Shown here: positions 53,032 through 63,600 of the stretch, piece after piece
Position numbering within the stretch: position 1 is the stretch's first letter
Layout of the letters: every line of letters starts with the position of its first letter
Assembly (NCBI GenBank): GCA_017163975.1
Contig: JAFFSR010000239.1
Location: forward strand, 3,224,001-3,288,000
Direction of reading: 5' to 3'
DNA length: 64,000 nt
Source of the DNA: Anastatus disparis
Lineage: Eukaryota > Arthropoda > Insecta > Hymenoptera > Eupelmidae
Translations under genes and position numbers: made by a program
Notes under the pieces: generated by a model
Database searches by the model: none
The model's input: only the letters and a program-made list of their open reading frames with translations
Told to the model about the DNA's origin: nothing

Positions 53032-54419
53032 GGATATAGTAGAAATTAATACATACGTAAGATTTAATTTTTTTATATGAAATATTTACTATATATGTAG
53101 CAATGTTTGCCATATATGTGGTAATTTTTCTACAATATCAAGTACGTCCTACAGTTACAATGAAATATAGGAAATTTACAAAAATACTGTATATTTCGTT
53201 TTTTTAAATTTTTCCCTTATTTTATTACTCTATTTTACTGACTAAAATAATAATAGCCGACTTACTTAAGAAAAAAAAATAATAAAACAGAACAATGTCT
53301 TTAAAGTATAATGCAATGAATTTTTAAACAAGACCTGTCTTACTCTCCGCATGTAAAATTTATGATTTTAGTAATATATTTGAAGAGAAATAAAGATATC
53401 TTGTTTTACAGTTACAAGATATTTATAGAAGGCTCTTAGAGTTTATTTTATAATAAATCATATCCGCTCGGCTTTTATAATCATTTTAAATTCGACCTTT
53501 AAAAAATTCATTGCAAGCTTATCTTTTTCTTTCTTCATTTATATCTTTACTCTTTGAGAATTCTTAAAAAACTTTAACGTTCGACTTTCATCTTGTAAAA
53601 TAAATGTTTATTAATAAAATTAAAATAAGTTTATTAAAAATACTTTGAGCTTTTCTTATTCTTTGTTGTTGTTTTTTTTCTCTCTCTTTCTCTCTTTTAA
53701 CAAGTCGTAGTATAAAATTATGGACAAGCCTTTGAAAGTTGCAAGCGGTGATGATTAAGTCCTCGAGGTCATAAAGAAAAGTTTTGCAACAAACACCATG
53801 GAGCCCAAGCATGCAAGAGGCACCTTCAGTATAAAACTTCATTTTAAGGCTTTTGAACCCATAATCTCATTTTATTTTATGCTTATAACCACTTTCTATT
53901 TATTCATCTTATCTTATCTCTTTTTTTTTCCTACCTGCAATCTTCGATCGTATTTTCTTGTTATTAGTTAAGAATAATTTAACTCGAGTATCGTTAAGTT
54001 TTACGAGATGTTTAATTTCGTCTTTGTAATTGCGGAACATAATGAAAAATTTAAAGATTTTTAAAAGAGAATTAATTTATTTTTAAACATTGTTATTCAA
54101 TGCTTTATCTATGTATTTTCCGATAATTTTAAATGTTCTGTCTATGTGTTTTTCGCGAATTTAAGAATACTTGCAACAAAGTTTCAAGAGAAGATATGTT
54201 TGTCTTTAAGATAAATGTGTACAAAGTATGCAGAAAAAGTAGAAAAATTTCTTATTTATTTTTCCGTATGTGTATAAGGTGTATAAGTATTCAAGAAAAT
54301 TTTGTCAAACCCAAAAAGTTTTCAAAAGATGCAACTTTCTAACCTGTTTCACAACACAAATTTTAGTTTGATCCCACCATTAAGCACTCAAATACAATTT
54401 TCAAACTTTTTAAAATAAA

Positions 54420-54760
54420 CAAAGAACAATGTTAAAAATATGCGTTTTTTGATTTTTTTTAAAACGAAAATATACATAAAAAATACGTCAGAATATCTTA
54501 ATTGTGCCAATATACTTTGGAAATTCCAAAAGAGTGGAGAAATCATACCGGAACCCTCTAATTATTATAGGTAATATTATCAATTTCGAATACAGGAGAT
54601 GGCTAAATCTGAGCAGAGGTGACTGTTAAACTTTCCCACACTTTTTAAATTTCCAAAGTATATAATTAGGCACAATTTAACATATTCTAACACGTTTATA
54701 GGTATATTTTAGTTTTTAAAAAAGCCAAAAACGCGCATTTTTAAAATTGTTTTTTATCTT
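54420..54760. mobile_element. MITE-like element with ~100-bp inverted repeats
   Basis: The left part (54426-54538) carries AACAATGTTAAAAATATGCG and later ATACTTTGGAAATT. The reverse complement of the right part (54643-54753) has AACAATTTTAAAAATGCGCG and the same ATACTTTGGAAATT. Shared blocks AAAATATAC, TTAGAATAT-like and TTGTGCC lie in the same order. The arms are about 75-80 percent alike by eye and flank about 100 bases of unrelated sequence. The element ends roughly 190 bases from the 3' end of the nested gene. Confidence 0.7.
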
Positions 54761-54870
54761 TTATACAATGATGGGCATTTCTTATTATTAAAATGTAAAA
54801 AAGGATATAACTAGGATCCAGCACAATTATAAGAAATGAATAAAATCATAAAAAGTTAATGCAATAAAAA

Positions 54871-54876
54871 TTTAAT
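54871..54876 (-). terminator. Possible polyadenylation signal ATTAAA
   Basis: An ATTAAA hexamer lies on the minus strand about 75 bases after the stop codon of the nested cysteine-rich gene. The position suits a short 3' UTR. The base composition makes chance matches common. Confidence 0.3.
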
Positions 54877-54949
54877 TAATCTTTTTATAAGCGATGAACA
54901 ACATTACACATTTGCAGTTTAAAAAGCCACACTCACAATGCATATATTA

Positions 54950-55693
54950 TTATGATTTCATAACACTACTTTCAGTAATAAAAGTAGGATGAGTAAACAT
55001 ATTTTGACATTCACCTAAGAACTCATTGCAGAACTCATTTGATTTACAAGCAGGCTGGCATTTGCTCTTAATAGTCGTTGTTTCTGGTACATGCAATAAT
55101 GCTGCTAAATGTTCCAATATACAATGTCCGGTTAACGGATTACATCTGAAGCCCGAGGAACACTTAACAGTGAGACATAAATTTTTTTGCTGTGCGTTTT
55201 GTTGCGATTGTACACTCATTTGTCCTGATGCTGATGCTGATAAGGAACATTTTGGTGCACTATCTTCTGGAATAACACACTTTGGCCCGTCGTCGGTATC
55301 AATACACTTGTAACGACAACGTACATTAGCACAAGTTATTTTGCGTCTTGTTATTTCTTGATCTTGAATGCATCTTCCATCGACACAATGATAACCTTCG
55401 TAGCAGCGTATTGTACTGCAATCTGGATTATTATTTTGATAATTACTTTCATCGCTACCTTGATAATTAGCTTGATAACTACCTTGATAACTACCTTGAT
55501 AATTAGCTTGATAGTTATCTTGATTATTATTTTGATTTTCTATTGGCACACATTCACCATTTATACAATTGGTATTCTCTTGACAAAGTATCAATGCACA
55601 GCGTGGATCAGCTGTTGGTATTATAGTAGCCGAAACTATCGTTACTATCGTTACTTGAATAGTTATCAAACCGATTGATATTAACGTCTTCAT
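54950..55693 (-). CDS. Secreted cysteine-rich modular protein, nested antisense in a Tmtc1 intron
   Basis: This uninterrupted ORF of 247 residues plus stop lies wholly inside a Tmtc1 intron on the other strand. The start at 55693 is chosen because it has an AAA before ATG and opens a classic signal peptide (MKTLISIGLITIQ..VSA, cleavage near residue 22). An upstream in-frame TTG at 55732 only extends the N-terminus. The mature part has 21 cysteines. Four modules share the form C-x3/4-C-x5-C-x4/6-C, for example CALILCQENTNCINGEC and CSTIRCYEGYHCVDGRC. A shorter variant (CANVRCRYKC) lies between. A low-complexity linker of (N/S)YQ(A/G) units follows the first module. I do not recognise an exact family. 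The pattern resembles small disulfide-rich repeats seen in secreted insect proteins, so an extracellular or secretion-related role is inferred. A 5' non-coding exon is possible. Confidence 0.75.
   Translation of the reverse strand: MKTLISIGLITIQVTIVTIVSATIIPTADPRCALILCQENTNCINGECVPIENQNNNQDNYQANYQGSYQGSYQANYQGSDESNYQNNNPDCSTIRCYEGYHCVDGRCIQDQEITRRKITCANVRCRYKCIDTDDGPKCVIPEDSAPKCSLSASASGQMSVQSQQNAQQKNLCLTVKCSSGFRCNPLTGHCILEHLAALLHVPETTTIKSKCQPACKSNEFCNEFLGECQNMFTHPTFITESSVMKS
55440..55545 (-). repeat. Tyr-Gln-rich tandem repeat inside the nested gene
   Basis: On the plus strand the 12- to 15-base unit containing ACCTTGATAA or AGCTTGATAA recurs about seven times. On the minus strand it codes for repeated NYQA, SYQG and NYQG units between the first and second cysteine modules. 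Slippage-prone repeats like this often vary in length between individuals. Confidence 0.8.
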
Positions 55694-55720
55694 TTTGAAA
55701 ATCTTTAAAAAAAAAACAAG

Positions 55721-55741
55721 AAGAACTCTCAAGGAGTTCTT
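55721..55741. promoter_or_regulatory. 8-bp inverted repeat just upstream of the nested gene start
   Basis: AAGAACTC and its exact complement GAGTTCTT are separated by five bases, about 30 bases upstream of the chosen ATG. It could form a small hairpin in the 5' leader or be a protein-binding palindrome. Its role is unknown and it may be chance. Confidence 0.3.
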
Positions 55742-55784
55742 ATCACTTTCACGTTAAAGAAAATACTAGAAAAAATATTAAATG

Positions 55785-55805
55785 ATATGCGTTTATATGC
55801 AGCGA
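55785..55805 (-). promoter_or_regulatory. Possible TATA-like promoter of the nested gene
   Basis: On the minus strand, GCATATAAACG lies about 100 bases upstream of the start codon at 55693. That is a reasonable place for a TATA element with a short 5' leader. In DNA this AT-rich such a match is weak evidence. Confidence 0.25.
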
Positions 55806-57694
55806 GCGTTTGTTCAAGAGCACTTATTTTTAAAACGATGAGTCATTCTTAACGATCGTGTTTTTTTATCTCAATGAAACGAAATGAGCAGAAAAAAACT
55901 TTTTTTTTCCTTGTTTGTTCAATTCTTTCCTTATGGCTCGTTATTTCGCGAGAAAAAAAAATGAATTTTACATTCAAATGATACGTTATTCGTACGTACA
56001 ATATTAATAGCTATACGTTCCATCACTTTAATCAAATCAGTTTAGTTAATTTATTATTTTCTTAATAATCTTAATAGACATCTTGAATAATCTTTAGCTT
56101 GTATTTTCGTCGTGTGTAAATTAAAGGATGTAGCATTTAATAAACTTGAGGATAATTATATATACATAAAAAGGAAAGGGGATTTTAATTTGAGAAAAGC
56201 CCGTTCCTCAAACACACTGAACACATTAATTAAATTATGCAAATTAGTTTAGCTACAACTTCTTGAACGTATATGTACGGCTAAAAGATTTATAATATTA
56301 ATTAAAATTTGCAAGCTTATATCGATTGTAATTTTATGAGAAGCTCTTAAAAATTCATACTTCGCGAGGAGTTAGAAAATTTGAATAGTATTATTTGGGT
56401 GATCCGTTGTGTCAGCGGATTAAGAAATAATAGTTATTACGTGTAACGATTGAATTATAGATAAAAATTTTGCGCATTGTCGAATGTCAAATATGAAATT
56501 TTGAAGTTTTTAATTTCTTTTGTAAGAAATCTTTTTAAACAAACTTAATTCAAAAGTATGAGACTTTAATAAAAATATGCTCTCGATTGTTTCGACTTTA
56601 ACTTTGACAAACCTTGATAAAAATTGCATTACTTGAAGAAAAAATATAATCTTGAATAATTTGTTATCAAAAAAGGAAAATAAAACAATAAAAATAAAAT
56701 TTTAAATGCTCTTAATTGGATATGAAAAATCCCTCACTCAGCTCTTTCTCTCTAGGTGAGTGATAATTTACGTAAATATTTATTTTGATAAGAAAAGAAA
56801 AAAAAAATTTTAATAAAATTTATTGAACGTGTTTACGATGTAAATATCGGTAACATTCCTACCTTACCAATTAATAAAAAATTTAAAATTTTGGAGATAA
56901 TAAAATACATCAGCTGGTGTATTGAATTTTTAATCCAACTCATTTATTAATCATGTTGAACTTCAGGTTATACCGCATCAGAGTACATCTTGTAAATTTT
57001 GGGTGTTGTAATCGAAAGCTGAAAGTTCTTCATGACTACTTAATAGATTCTCTTGAATATTTAATCGGACGATGTTTATGGTATACATTCCAAACTGATA
57101 TATTTATTGACGTAATATTATTCCTCTTATTGTTTTCTTTTGGATAATAAGATATTTATTTGAATGAAAAAATAAATTTACAAAATTATTGACGCTTTCT
57201 TAATATTTAATTTTCTTGTTATATAATATTCTTAATGTGCATATGTTCGTAATTGAGTTTGACTAACATTTATAACAAAATTAAATTTTCCAAACTTTTA
57301 AACAAACGCCAAAATGACAAAAATTTTAAATTCAGTTGCTTATTACGAACTTTGACAATAATGATTACATAAATATGGAGAAGCATGTGTACGTGAATTT
57401 TTGAATATTAAAGCACTCATACATAAATAAAGAGGTTAAAATGTCCGTTTCAATTAGGTAATATCTTAAATATTTATTGAAATTGTCAGAGTACAGTGTA
57501 CTGCTTTTAAACTTCGTAATTAAATTATAGAATTTTTATTAAAAGTTTTTTTTACGTCACCTAAAATTTATATTGTTTAATTTTGAAACATGATACGATT
57601 TTTAAATGTGTAAAAATATTCATTTTATACCTTTGGTATTATTAAATTGTCCGAATATAATAAGTTAATAATTGGTAAAATTAATTATCTTATT

Positions 57695-57905
57695 GAATTA
57701 ATATTTATGACAAGTTTAATTATCTGAAAATAATAAAAAGTTGAAAATTTATCAAATTATTATTTATAACAAGTTTAAGTGTTTAATTATATATATATAT
57801 ATATATTATATTAGATTAAAATTATATAAATTATATTATTGTATTAATTATGAAAATCGTATAAATTTTTCAAGTTAATATTTATAACAAGATTAATTGT
57901 TTGCC
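57695..57905. repeat. Three diverged copies of an AT-rich motif with a (TA)n core
   Basis: ATATTTATGACAAGTTTAA, TTATTTATAACAAGTTTAA and ATATTTATAACAAGATTAA occur in the same orientation near 57703, 57760 and 57875. An (AT)n run lies between the last two. It is probably an old local duplication. Confidence 0.4.
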
Positions 57906-59057
57906 TAATTAAATTAATTACAAAAGTTCAACAGCTAAAATAATTGTTATTCGTTCACCTCGATACTTCGTCTCATAAAATAAAGTAAAATGTGCTAAAC
58001 TGCATTAAATTGCTAAGTAGAAAAGAAAAGGTATTGCTTATACATATGATTGAAGAGCTCGCGAGAGAAAGAGAGAGAATGAAAGCTTTGTACTGTCTCG
58101 TTGTAGAATTGTCGATAGAAGTATAGTATAGAGAGAATCGCGCGGATTTAGCCGCATGATAAATGGCTGTAATTTAGACGCACAAAAGCGTACTTGAAGG
58201 AGGGAAGGAGGAGTATGTTGGAATTCTAATTACGGCGTTGGTACCCCGCTTGGCGTGTCGCTACACTCGCTCTATCTCTTTCTATCTCTCTTTCTCTCTC
58301 TGTTGTGTCGAATACGATCGTTTGCTATACTGTCCGAACTATAGCTAAACGTCATTTTATACTACGTGTATGTTCACCTAGAAGCCGTTCCAGTGAAGCG
58401 AACAAGTGAACAACATATACGCATACATATACCTGCAGGCCAATGCAATAGAGAGATGCAACGATATATATATATCCATTCTCTCAAGCTGGTTCATATC
58501 ACTATTGGGTTGATGCGAACATTATCTCTTACTCTCTCGTGCTCAGTTTTACCTTCGACATTCGTCACTACTCATTCACATTGGAATTGGGAATTTCATT
58601 GTTATGCTCATTCGTCAGCTACTCTGCCTATATCATCCCCTACAATACTGCTCATTTTCTCTTCATACCACGCTTATACGCTTTATTCGCTCCATATTCT
58701 GTAATATTCTTTACCAACCTTTTCTTTTTTTAATGCCATATTAATCAAATGTAACAATAATGTTAACTAATGCTGAATAATACCTGATGAATTAAGTGTA
58801 TTGAAAGATCCTGTCTCATTAGCTAATAGGCAATTATATTTATAATTATAATTTTAAAAAACCAAAGTACATTATTTAATATGATCTTTAAACATTATTC
58901 AGATAAATTATTAATCTAATTTATTTATTAGAATGGGAAAGTTTTCAATTCCCGTATTTGAATAATGATTTTATAAAAACATTTACATGTTGCGCATTAA
59001 AAATCGTCCATTCATTGATATCATCTCTAATTTGTTTGTTCTTTTGTTTTGTTTCAG

Positions 59058-59179
59058 CAACAAAGGCATCCGCCTCTCGTCCTTGGATGGATGTTCCTAG
59101 TATTGCCATTTTTACCCGCATCCAATCTATTTATCACCGTAGGTTTTGTCGTAGCTGAACGAGTTCTTTATATACCTAG
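59058..59179 (+). CDS. Tmtc1: Tmtc1-like exon F (PASNLF...VAERVLYIP motif)
   Basis: The exon is 122 bases long, with a GTTTCAG acceptor and a CCTAG|GTAAAT donor. It starts in phase 0, gives 40 codons and leaves AG for a serine with the C at 59264. The peptide has a helix ([11 protein letters not shown]) followed by [19 protein letters not shown], then IPS. The 'PASNLF.(x)[14 protein letters not shown]' string is the most conserved signature of TMTC proteins. At the position after SNLF, human TMTC1-4 as I recall them have Phe, while this protein has Ile-Thr, a modest deviation. Confidence 0.97.
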
Positions 59180-59263
59180 GTAAATTTAAAAAAACTACTA
59201 CCGTTCGATTAAATTTATATTAAAATTTATGAAATATTAACTTAATGTTTAATTAAATTTTAG
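59180..59263 (+). other. Tmtc1: Tmtc1 intron 6 (84 bp)
   Basis: A very short AT-rich intron with GTAAAT donor and AAATTTTAG acceptor. Its phase 2 position splits a serine codon inside the conserved IPS-G motif. It contrasts with the 8- to 21-kb introns nearby. Confidence 0.92.
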
Positions 59264-59428
59264 CATCGGCTGGATACTACTGGTGGCGTATGGAGCACAA
59301 ATTACCTGGTCTGCTATTCCACGTCGAAGATCACTTATCACGGCTGGGATAGCGTTACTCTTAATTGTGGGATGCTGTCGCACAATATACAGAAATCGCG
59401 ATTGGACCTCGAGGGAAACGCTGCTTAG
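59264..59428 (+). CDS. Tmtc1: Tmtc1-like exon G (last membrane helices and RNRDW motif)
   Basis: The exon is 165 bases long, with an AATTTTAG acceptor and a GCTTAG|GTAATT donor. C completes serine, 54 codons follow, and AG is carried to the next exon to form arginine. It encodes a helix (IGWILLVAYGAQITWSA), a basic turn PRRR, another helix (LITAGIALLLIVGCC), then RTIYRNRDWTSRETLLR. The 'R...W..E..L(F/L)RsG' ending marks the junction between the membrane part and the TPR part in TMTC proteins. The lumenal TPR domain follows directly. Confidence 0.95.
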   Translation, partial: HRLDTTGGVWSTNYLVCYSTSKITYHGWDSVTLNCGMLSHNIQKSRLDLEGNAA

Positions 59429-60554
59429 GTAATTTTTTTTTAATTCAAATGCTTTCTAAACTTGTTAAATACGTTTATTTGAAATAATTTTTTAAAATTT
59501 ATTGTTTGTAATTTTAACACATAAAAGTTGTTCAGATGAGAAACAAATTTTTGTTGATGTGTTTTTGCGTGTAGTTTTTGTGTAGATATCAAAAGAAAAA
59601 TTTCAATATAAAAATTTATGAATAATACACAATTTTGAATAATAAAACGTATAAGTTATGAGACAATTTGAATAATAATGTACATATTTTTATGTAAGTT
59701 TTTGTTGTTTAAAAATTTTAGGCGATAAAAAATGTTATGATACTTTAACATACTTATATGTGAAATTTCAACACAATTTTTAACACAAAAATTTTCAACG
59801 AGAAAAAATTTTATTAAATCTCACAAAATTTTTTATCTGTAATTATTGGGAATTTATTATTGAATCAACGAATATTACATTATAATTGTATACAAAATGA
59901 TTTAGTAGAACAATAACATTTTTTTAATTCAAAGCAATAGAAATTCAATATGGTAGTATTAATAGTTCATGGAATCAGCCAATTGACCGCAGCATAGTAA
60001 ACCGCGAAGTACCCTCTTTTTTTTCATTTTTTATTTTATCAAACCACTAGCCACTATATGTATTTGCGGTAGTATAATAATTTATAGCGATTTTCGAAAT
60101 TCCATGCGAAACAAATAAAAGAAAAATAACCACTCGATAGATATACGCTTAATCTTTTTTTTTCCATTGCTCTCTTTTGAAATTAAAAAAAAAGGAAAAA
60201 AAAAAATTACCGCATTATTTGAGCAGCGGGCATGGGTTGCGCGTATCACCAACAGTTTTAAATGGATAAAGTACTGAAAATATTTTGCGACCAATTAAAA
60301 GCTGCGTTCAATTGGGAATTTAACAGAGGAAAATAATTAAATTTTGTCAGACCTATTCCCTTGGGCGTTGACCTTTTTTTTTCTGTTGTTGTTGCCTTTT
60401 TTATTTTATTTCATTTTATTTACTTCAATTAATTTCAGTAATTCAACCTAACCTATAAATATACATGGATATTAATATTCGAATAATAAATCGTATTTCA
60501 TATATATAAAATACAAGTTTTTACTAAAAAATATTCATTTTAATCCATACACAG
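59429..60554 (+). other. Tmtc1: Tmtc1 intron 7
   Basis: This 1126-bp AT-rich intron runs from GTAATT to CATACACAG. It shows no gene and no clear repeat. Confidence 0.85.
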
Positions 60555-60668
60555 GGCGGGTCTGCGAGCATTGCCGGATAATGCTAAAATGCATTATAAT
60601 TTTGCAAATTTCCTAAGGGATACATCGCAACCGAATATGGCTATCCTTCACTATCAGCTTGCTTTATG
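60555..60668 (+). CDS. Tmtc1: Tmtc1-like exon H (first TPR repeat)
   Basis: The exon is 114 bases long, with a TACACAG acceptor and a TTATG|GTGAGT donor. G completes arginine, 37 codons follow, and TG is left over for the next exon. The peptide AGLRALPDNAKMHYNFANFL then RDTSQPNMAILHYQLAL has the spacing of a TPR repeat (N-A-K, Y-N-F-A, A-I-HY--AL). From memory human TMTC1 has a very similar block (LPHNAKVHYNYANFL), whereas TMTC2, TMTC3 and TMTC4 differ clearly. This exon is the main reason to call TMTC1. The remaining TPR exons must lie beyond 64000 or were not recognisable. Confidence 0.95.
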
Positions 60669-63600
60669 GTGAGTAATATTTTATTAATTCATTATCATCA
60701 TTTTTGTAAATTTTTTATTTTTTTATTTATTTTTTCAATGCATGCAATTCATTTTGTATGTCCTAATGAACAAGTATGAATGGTATATAGAAAAATAAAA
60801 ATAGAGGGAAGGAAATAAAATAGCAGTACAAGTAGGATTTGATGCCAGCAATTTTTTATGAACCTTTTTAATAGCGTCGAGGAGAGGGAGAGAGAGAGAG
60901 TAATGCATATAAAACGATTTCAATTTTCCAGTCAAAAGCACAACACGGCTATTACGAAGGCCATTCTTTAAACTTGTCCTATTTTTATTCATTTCTTTTC
61001 TTTTTTTTTGCCTCTTCTTTTTATTTTTTATCGCATTCGAACTGAGATTGCTTTAAACAATAAAACTAAATTAAAAGAAAAAAAAGAAGCAAGCAAGCAT
61101 GAGGCTCTCGCTTATCTCCTACAAGAGAGAGGAGAGAAGAAGAAAAAAAAAGATCGAGAGAGATTTTGAATTTTACTTTATTTGCATTTCGTAGAAGAGA
61201 GAGGAGAAGCATTCCGCGTACACTTTAGTTTGATTAAACAGTAAAAGTTTTTGAAATAATAAATTAGCTTAAGGAAAAAAAAAACAAGGAATAAGACACA
61301 CCGGCAAAAAGCAGAAAAGAGTAAAGTTTCGAAATATTTCGTAGTTTTAGCGCAGCAAAAAAAAATAAAGAGTATACAAGTTCACTTGGAACTTTTCTGC
61401 TAGTAAAATACATTTAAACGCAATTTTTTTTTCTTATTTTCGTTTGGGTATTCAACCTCCTTTTTCTTATACACAATTTCGTTGTTTATCTCGAGAAAAC
61501 AGACATACATATACTTTTTTGCGTGCTTTCGCCTATAGTGCAGTTTCATTGTCCGTCATTAAGGACCCTGAGTTTTCTTTTTTCCTTATACATTTCCATC
61601 TTTCTTTTCTTTTTTGGGTTCACATTGGAGCAAAACTTTGATCGCGCCTGGTGATAAGTAAACCCAAAAAAAAGAAGTGAAATGAGTATATAACCAATGG
61701 TTGCAAGTCTAAAGATTAGAAAAAAAAGAAGAAGAAAAAGAGGAGAAAAGGTAAGGTTAACCATTTTACTAAAGCACGCGTGTGTTGCGCAGTTGTTTTA
61801 TACCCATGAGACCAAAAATTTCTAGGGCTGATCGGCTTCCCATCTTCAACATATGCCGCCTACCTAACCCATTAAATATATACAATTTTCTTTTTTCTTT
61901 TAGGAAACTAGGCAGTTTTTCTTTTCCCTAACGTGTGGCCATTCATGCCTCCATGAGTTAGAGAAAGGCACTATACGGTAATGATCAATTTTTTTTTTTT
62001 TCCTTTCCTCGATTACAAAATTCGATATGGTCGTATAAAGTCAAGCCGAACTACTACTATTACTGCTACTATTTCTTCCTTATGGTATATTCACCATATA
62101 CATCCCCTTGTATATGTGTGTCAGTTGTCTTATCGCACCTGTGCTACTACTACATCCCTTAACCAACAGCCTGGCAAAAAATAAAGAAAGAAAATGCTTC
62201 GTAATAACACGTGATATGCTCACTTCCTTTTTCGACGAAGGGGATCTTTTTTCTTTTTTCTTTACGTCATTATCTCCAAGTAGCCTCGTATCCTCGGAAT
62301 AATCTTTATAGAGCTTTACGCCCTTATTCTAATTTACTGTTTCTTGTAGAAATATTAATTATTTTAATGAAAAAAGTTTTTTTCTTCATTTATTTTAAAT
62401 ATTACACAGCTAAAAGAAAATTATTTATTACAGAAATAAATGTAATTTTATAAATTGCATTTTTGTAATTTTATATTAGTTTAAGTAATTTTAAGCTTAT
62501 TATTTATGTTTCAAACAGGAAAGTAATTCAAAAATCGATTTTTAAATTTTAAAGTTGGAATTTTATTTCAAATTAATCTAGATAATGAAAATAATGAAAA
62601 TTAAATGTTTTTAAAATTATTAACTACAACAATATTGTTTACTTCGATTAATTTTGTAAAAATAACCAGTAAGAGTTAAAAAAATACTATAAAATGACGA
62701 TAAATATTGGATTTATATGAGAAAAAAATGGAAAAACAATAGCAACAGTGTATTATCGATACACTGATTTATGTGGTATTAAATAGATAAAAAAAATAAG
62801 AGATTGAAAATGAAAAGGAAATCTTTTTCAATCGCGCGGTTGTACAAGTGCAAAAAAGTTAAAATCAGTACTTAAACACGATTTGTCGATGTTTCAAGAT
62901 TCTTGAAAATATTCTTATGCAGCATACAACGGATATCACCCCCTTTTTTATATATAATATCGCAAAGTGTATATATAGACGTTAGCTTGATATTAAAAAG
63001 AGATTACATTGTTCGATCGATAAATTTATGTAAAGTGTGAACGAACTGCGATAAATAATGAGACTATGACGATGAAAATTATTATGTAACATGTATATTT
63101 TGTTGTTTTTAATTAAAAATTTTTAATGAAATTACAATATTTTAATTAAATATTTTATGTCAGCAGTGTTACAAATAATTTGCCATTTTTTTTTTCTTCT
63201 TCTTATTACCTTTTTTCTTCTGAATAATACTGACGTTTTGATAGCCTGCTACTTGCAAGGTCATAATAGCAGTGTTAAAAAATTTAGAACGTAAAATTTT
63301 TTTATTATCTCCTCTTTTTTGTTGTACTTTTCAGCTTCCTTTTTTACGAGTTTGCTCCAGATAAAAAAAAAGAAAAGCTTTTAAATAAGTATATACCATT
63401 TTAAAAAATTGTACAATTTCAAACGAAACAAAAGAAAAAAAGTTTGATAATTTGTCAAAAATCTTGATTAAAACGTTAAAGCGTAAATTAATTAAAACTA
63501 TAGGAGTTATCTGGCATTAGTATCAGTAATTCTATTGTTTCCATTGTATCCCAGAGTAATGAAAAGATCCTTAAATGGTTTTAGTAACAAGAAAATCAGT

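Larger units (their letters stand above)
50844..59057 (+). other. Tmtc1: Tmtc1 intron 5, hosting an antisense gene and two MITE-like elements
   Basis: This intron is about 8.2 kb long, from GTAAGC to TTTGTTTCAG. It contains a 60-bp tandem duplication (51391-51510), a GA/CT island (52050-52700), inverted-repeat elements at 52864-53031 and 54420-54760, and the minus-strand cysteine-rich gene at 54950-55693. AT-rich sequence with three copies of a TTTATAACAAG-like motif (57700-57900) follows, then a last mixed island (58040-58720). Confidence 0.85.

Noticed and set aside
53588..53842. 84-codon minus-strand ORF with several cysteines, near the nested gene
   Set aside because: The second half is Lys/Glu/Gln low complexity from a GA tract, it has no signal peptide, and its cysteine spacing is unlike the nested gene.
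55358..55678. Plus-strand ORFs opposite the cysteine-rich gene
   Set aside because: These are frame shadows of the minus-strand repeat coding, giving Ile/Thr/Leu runs.
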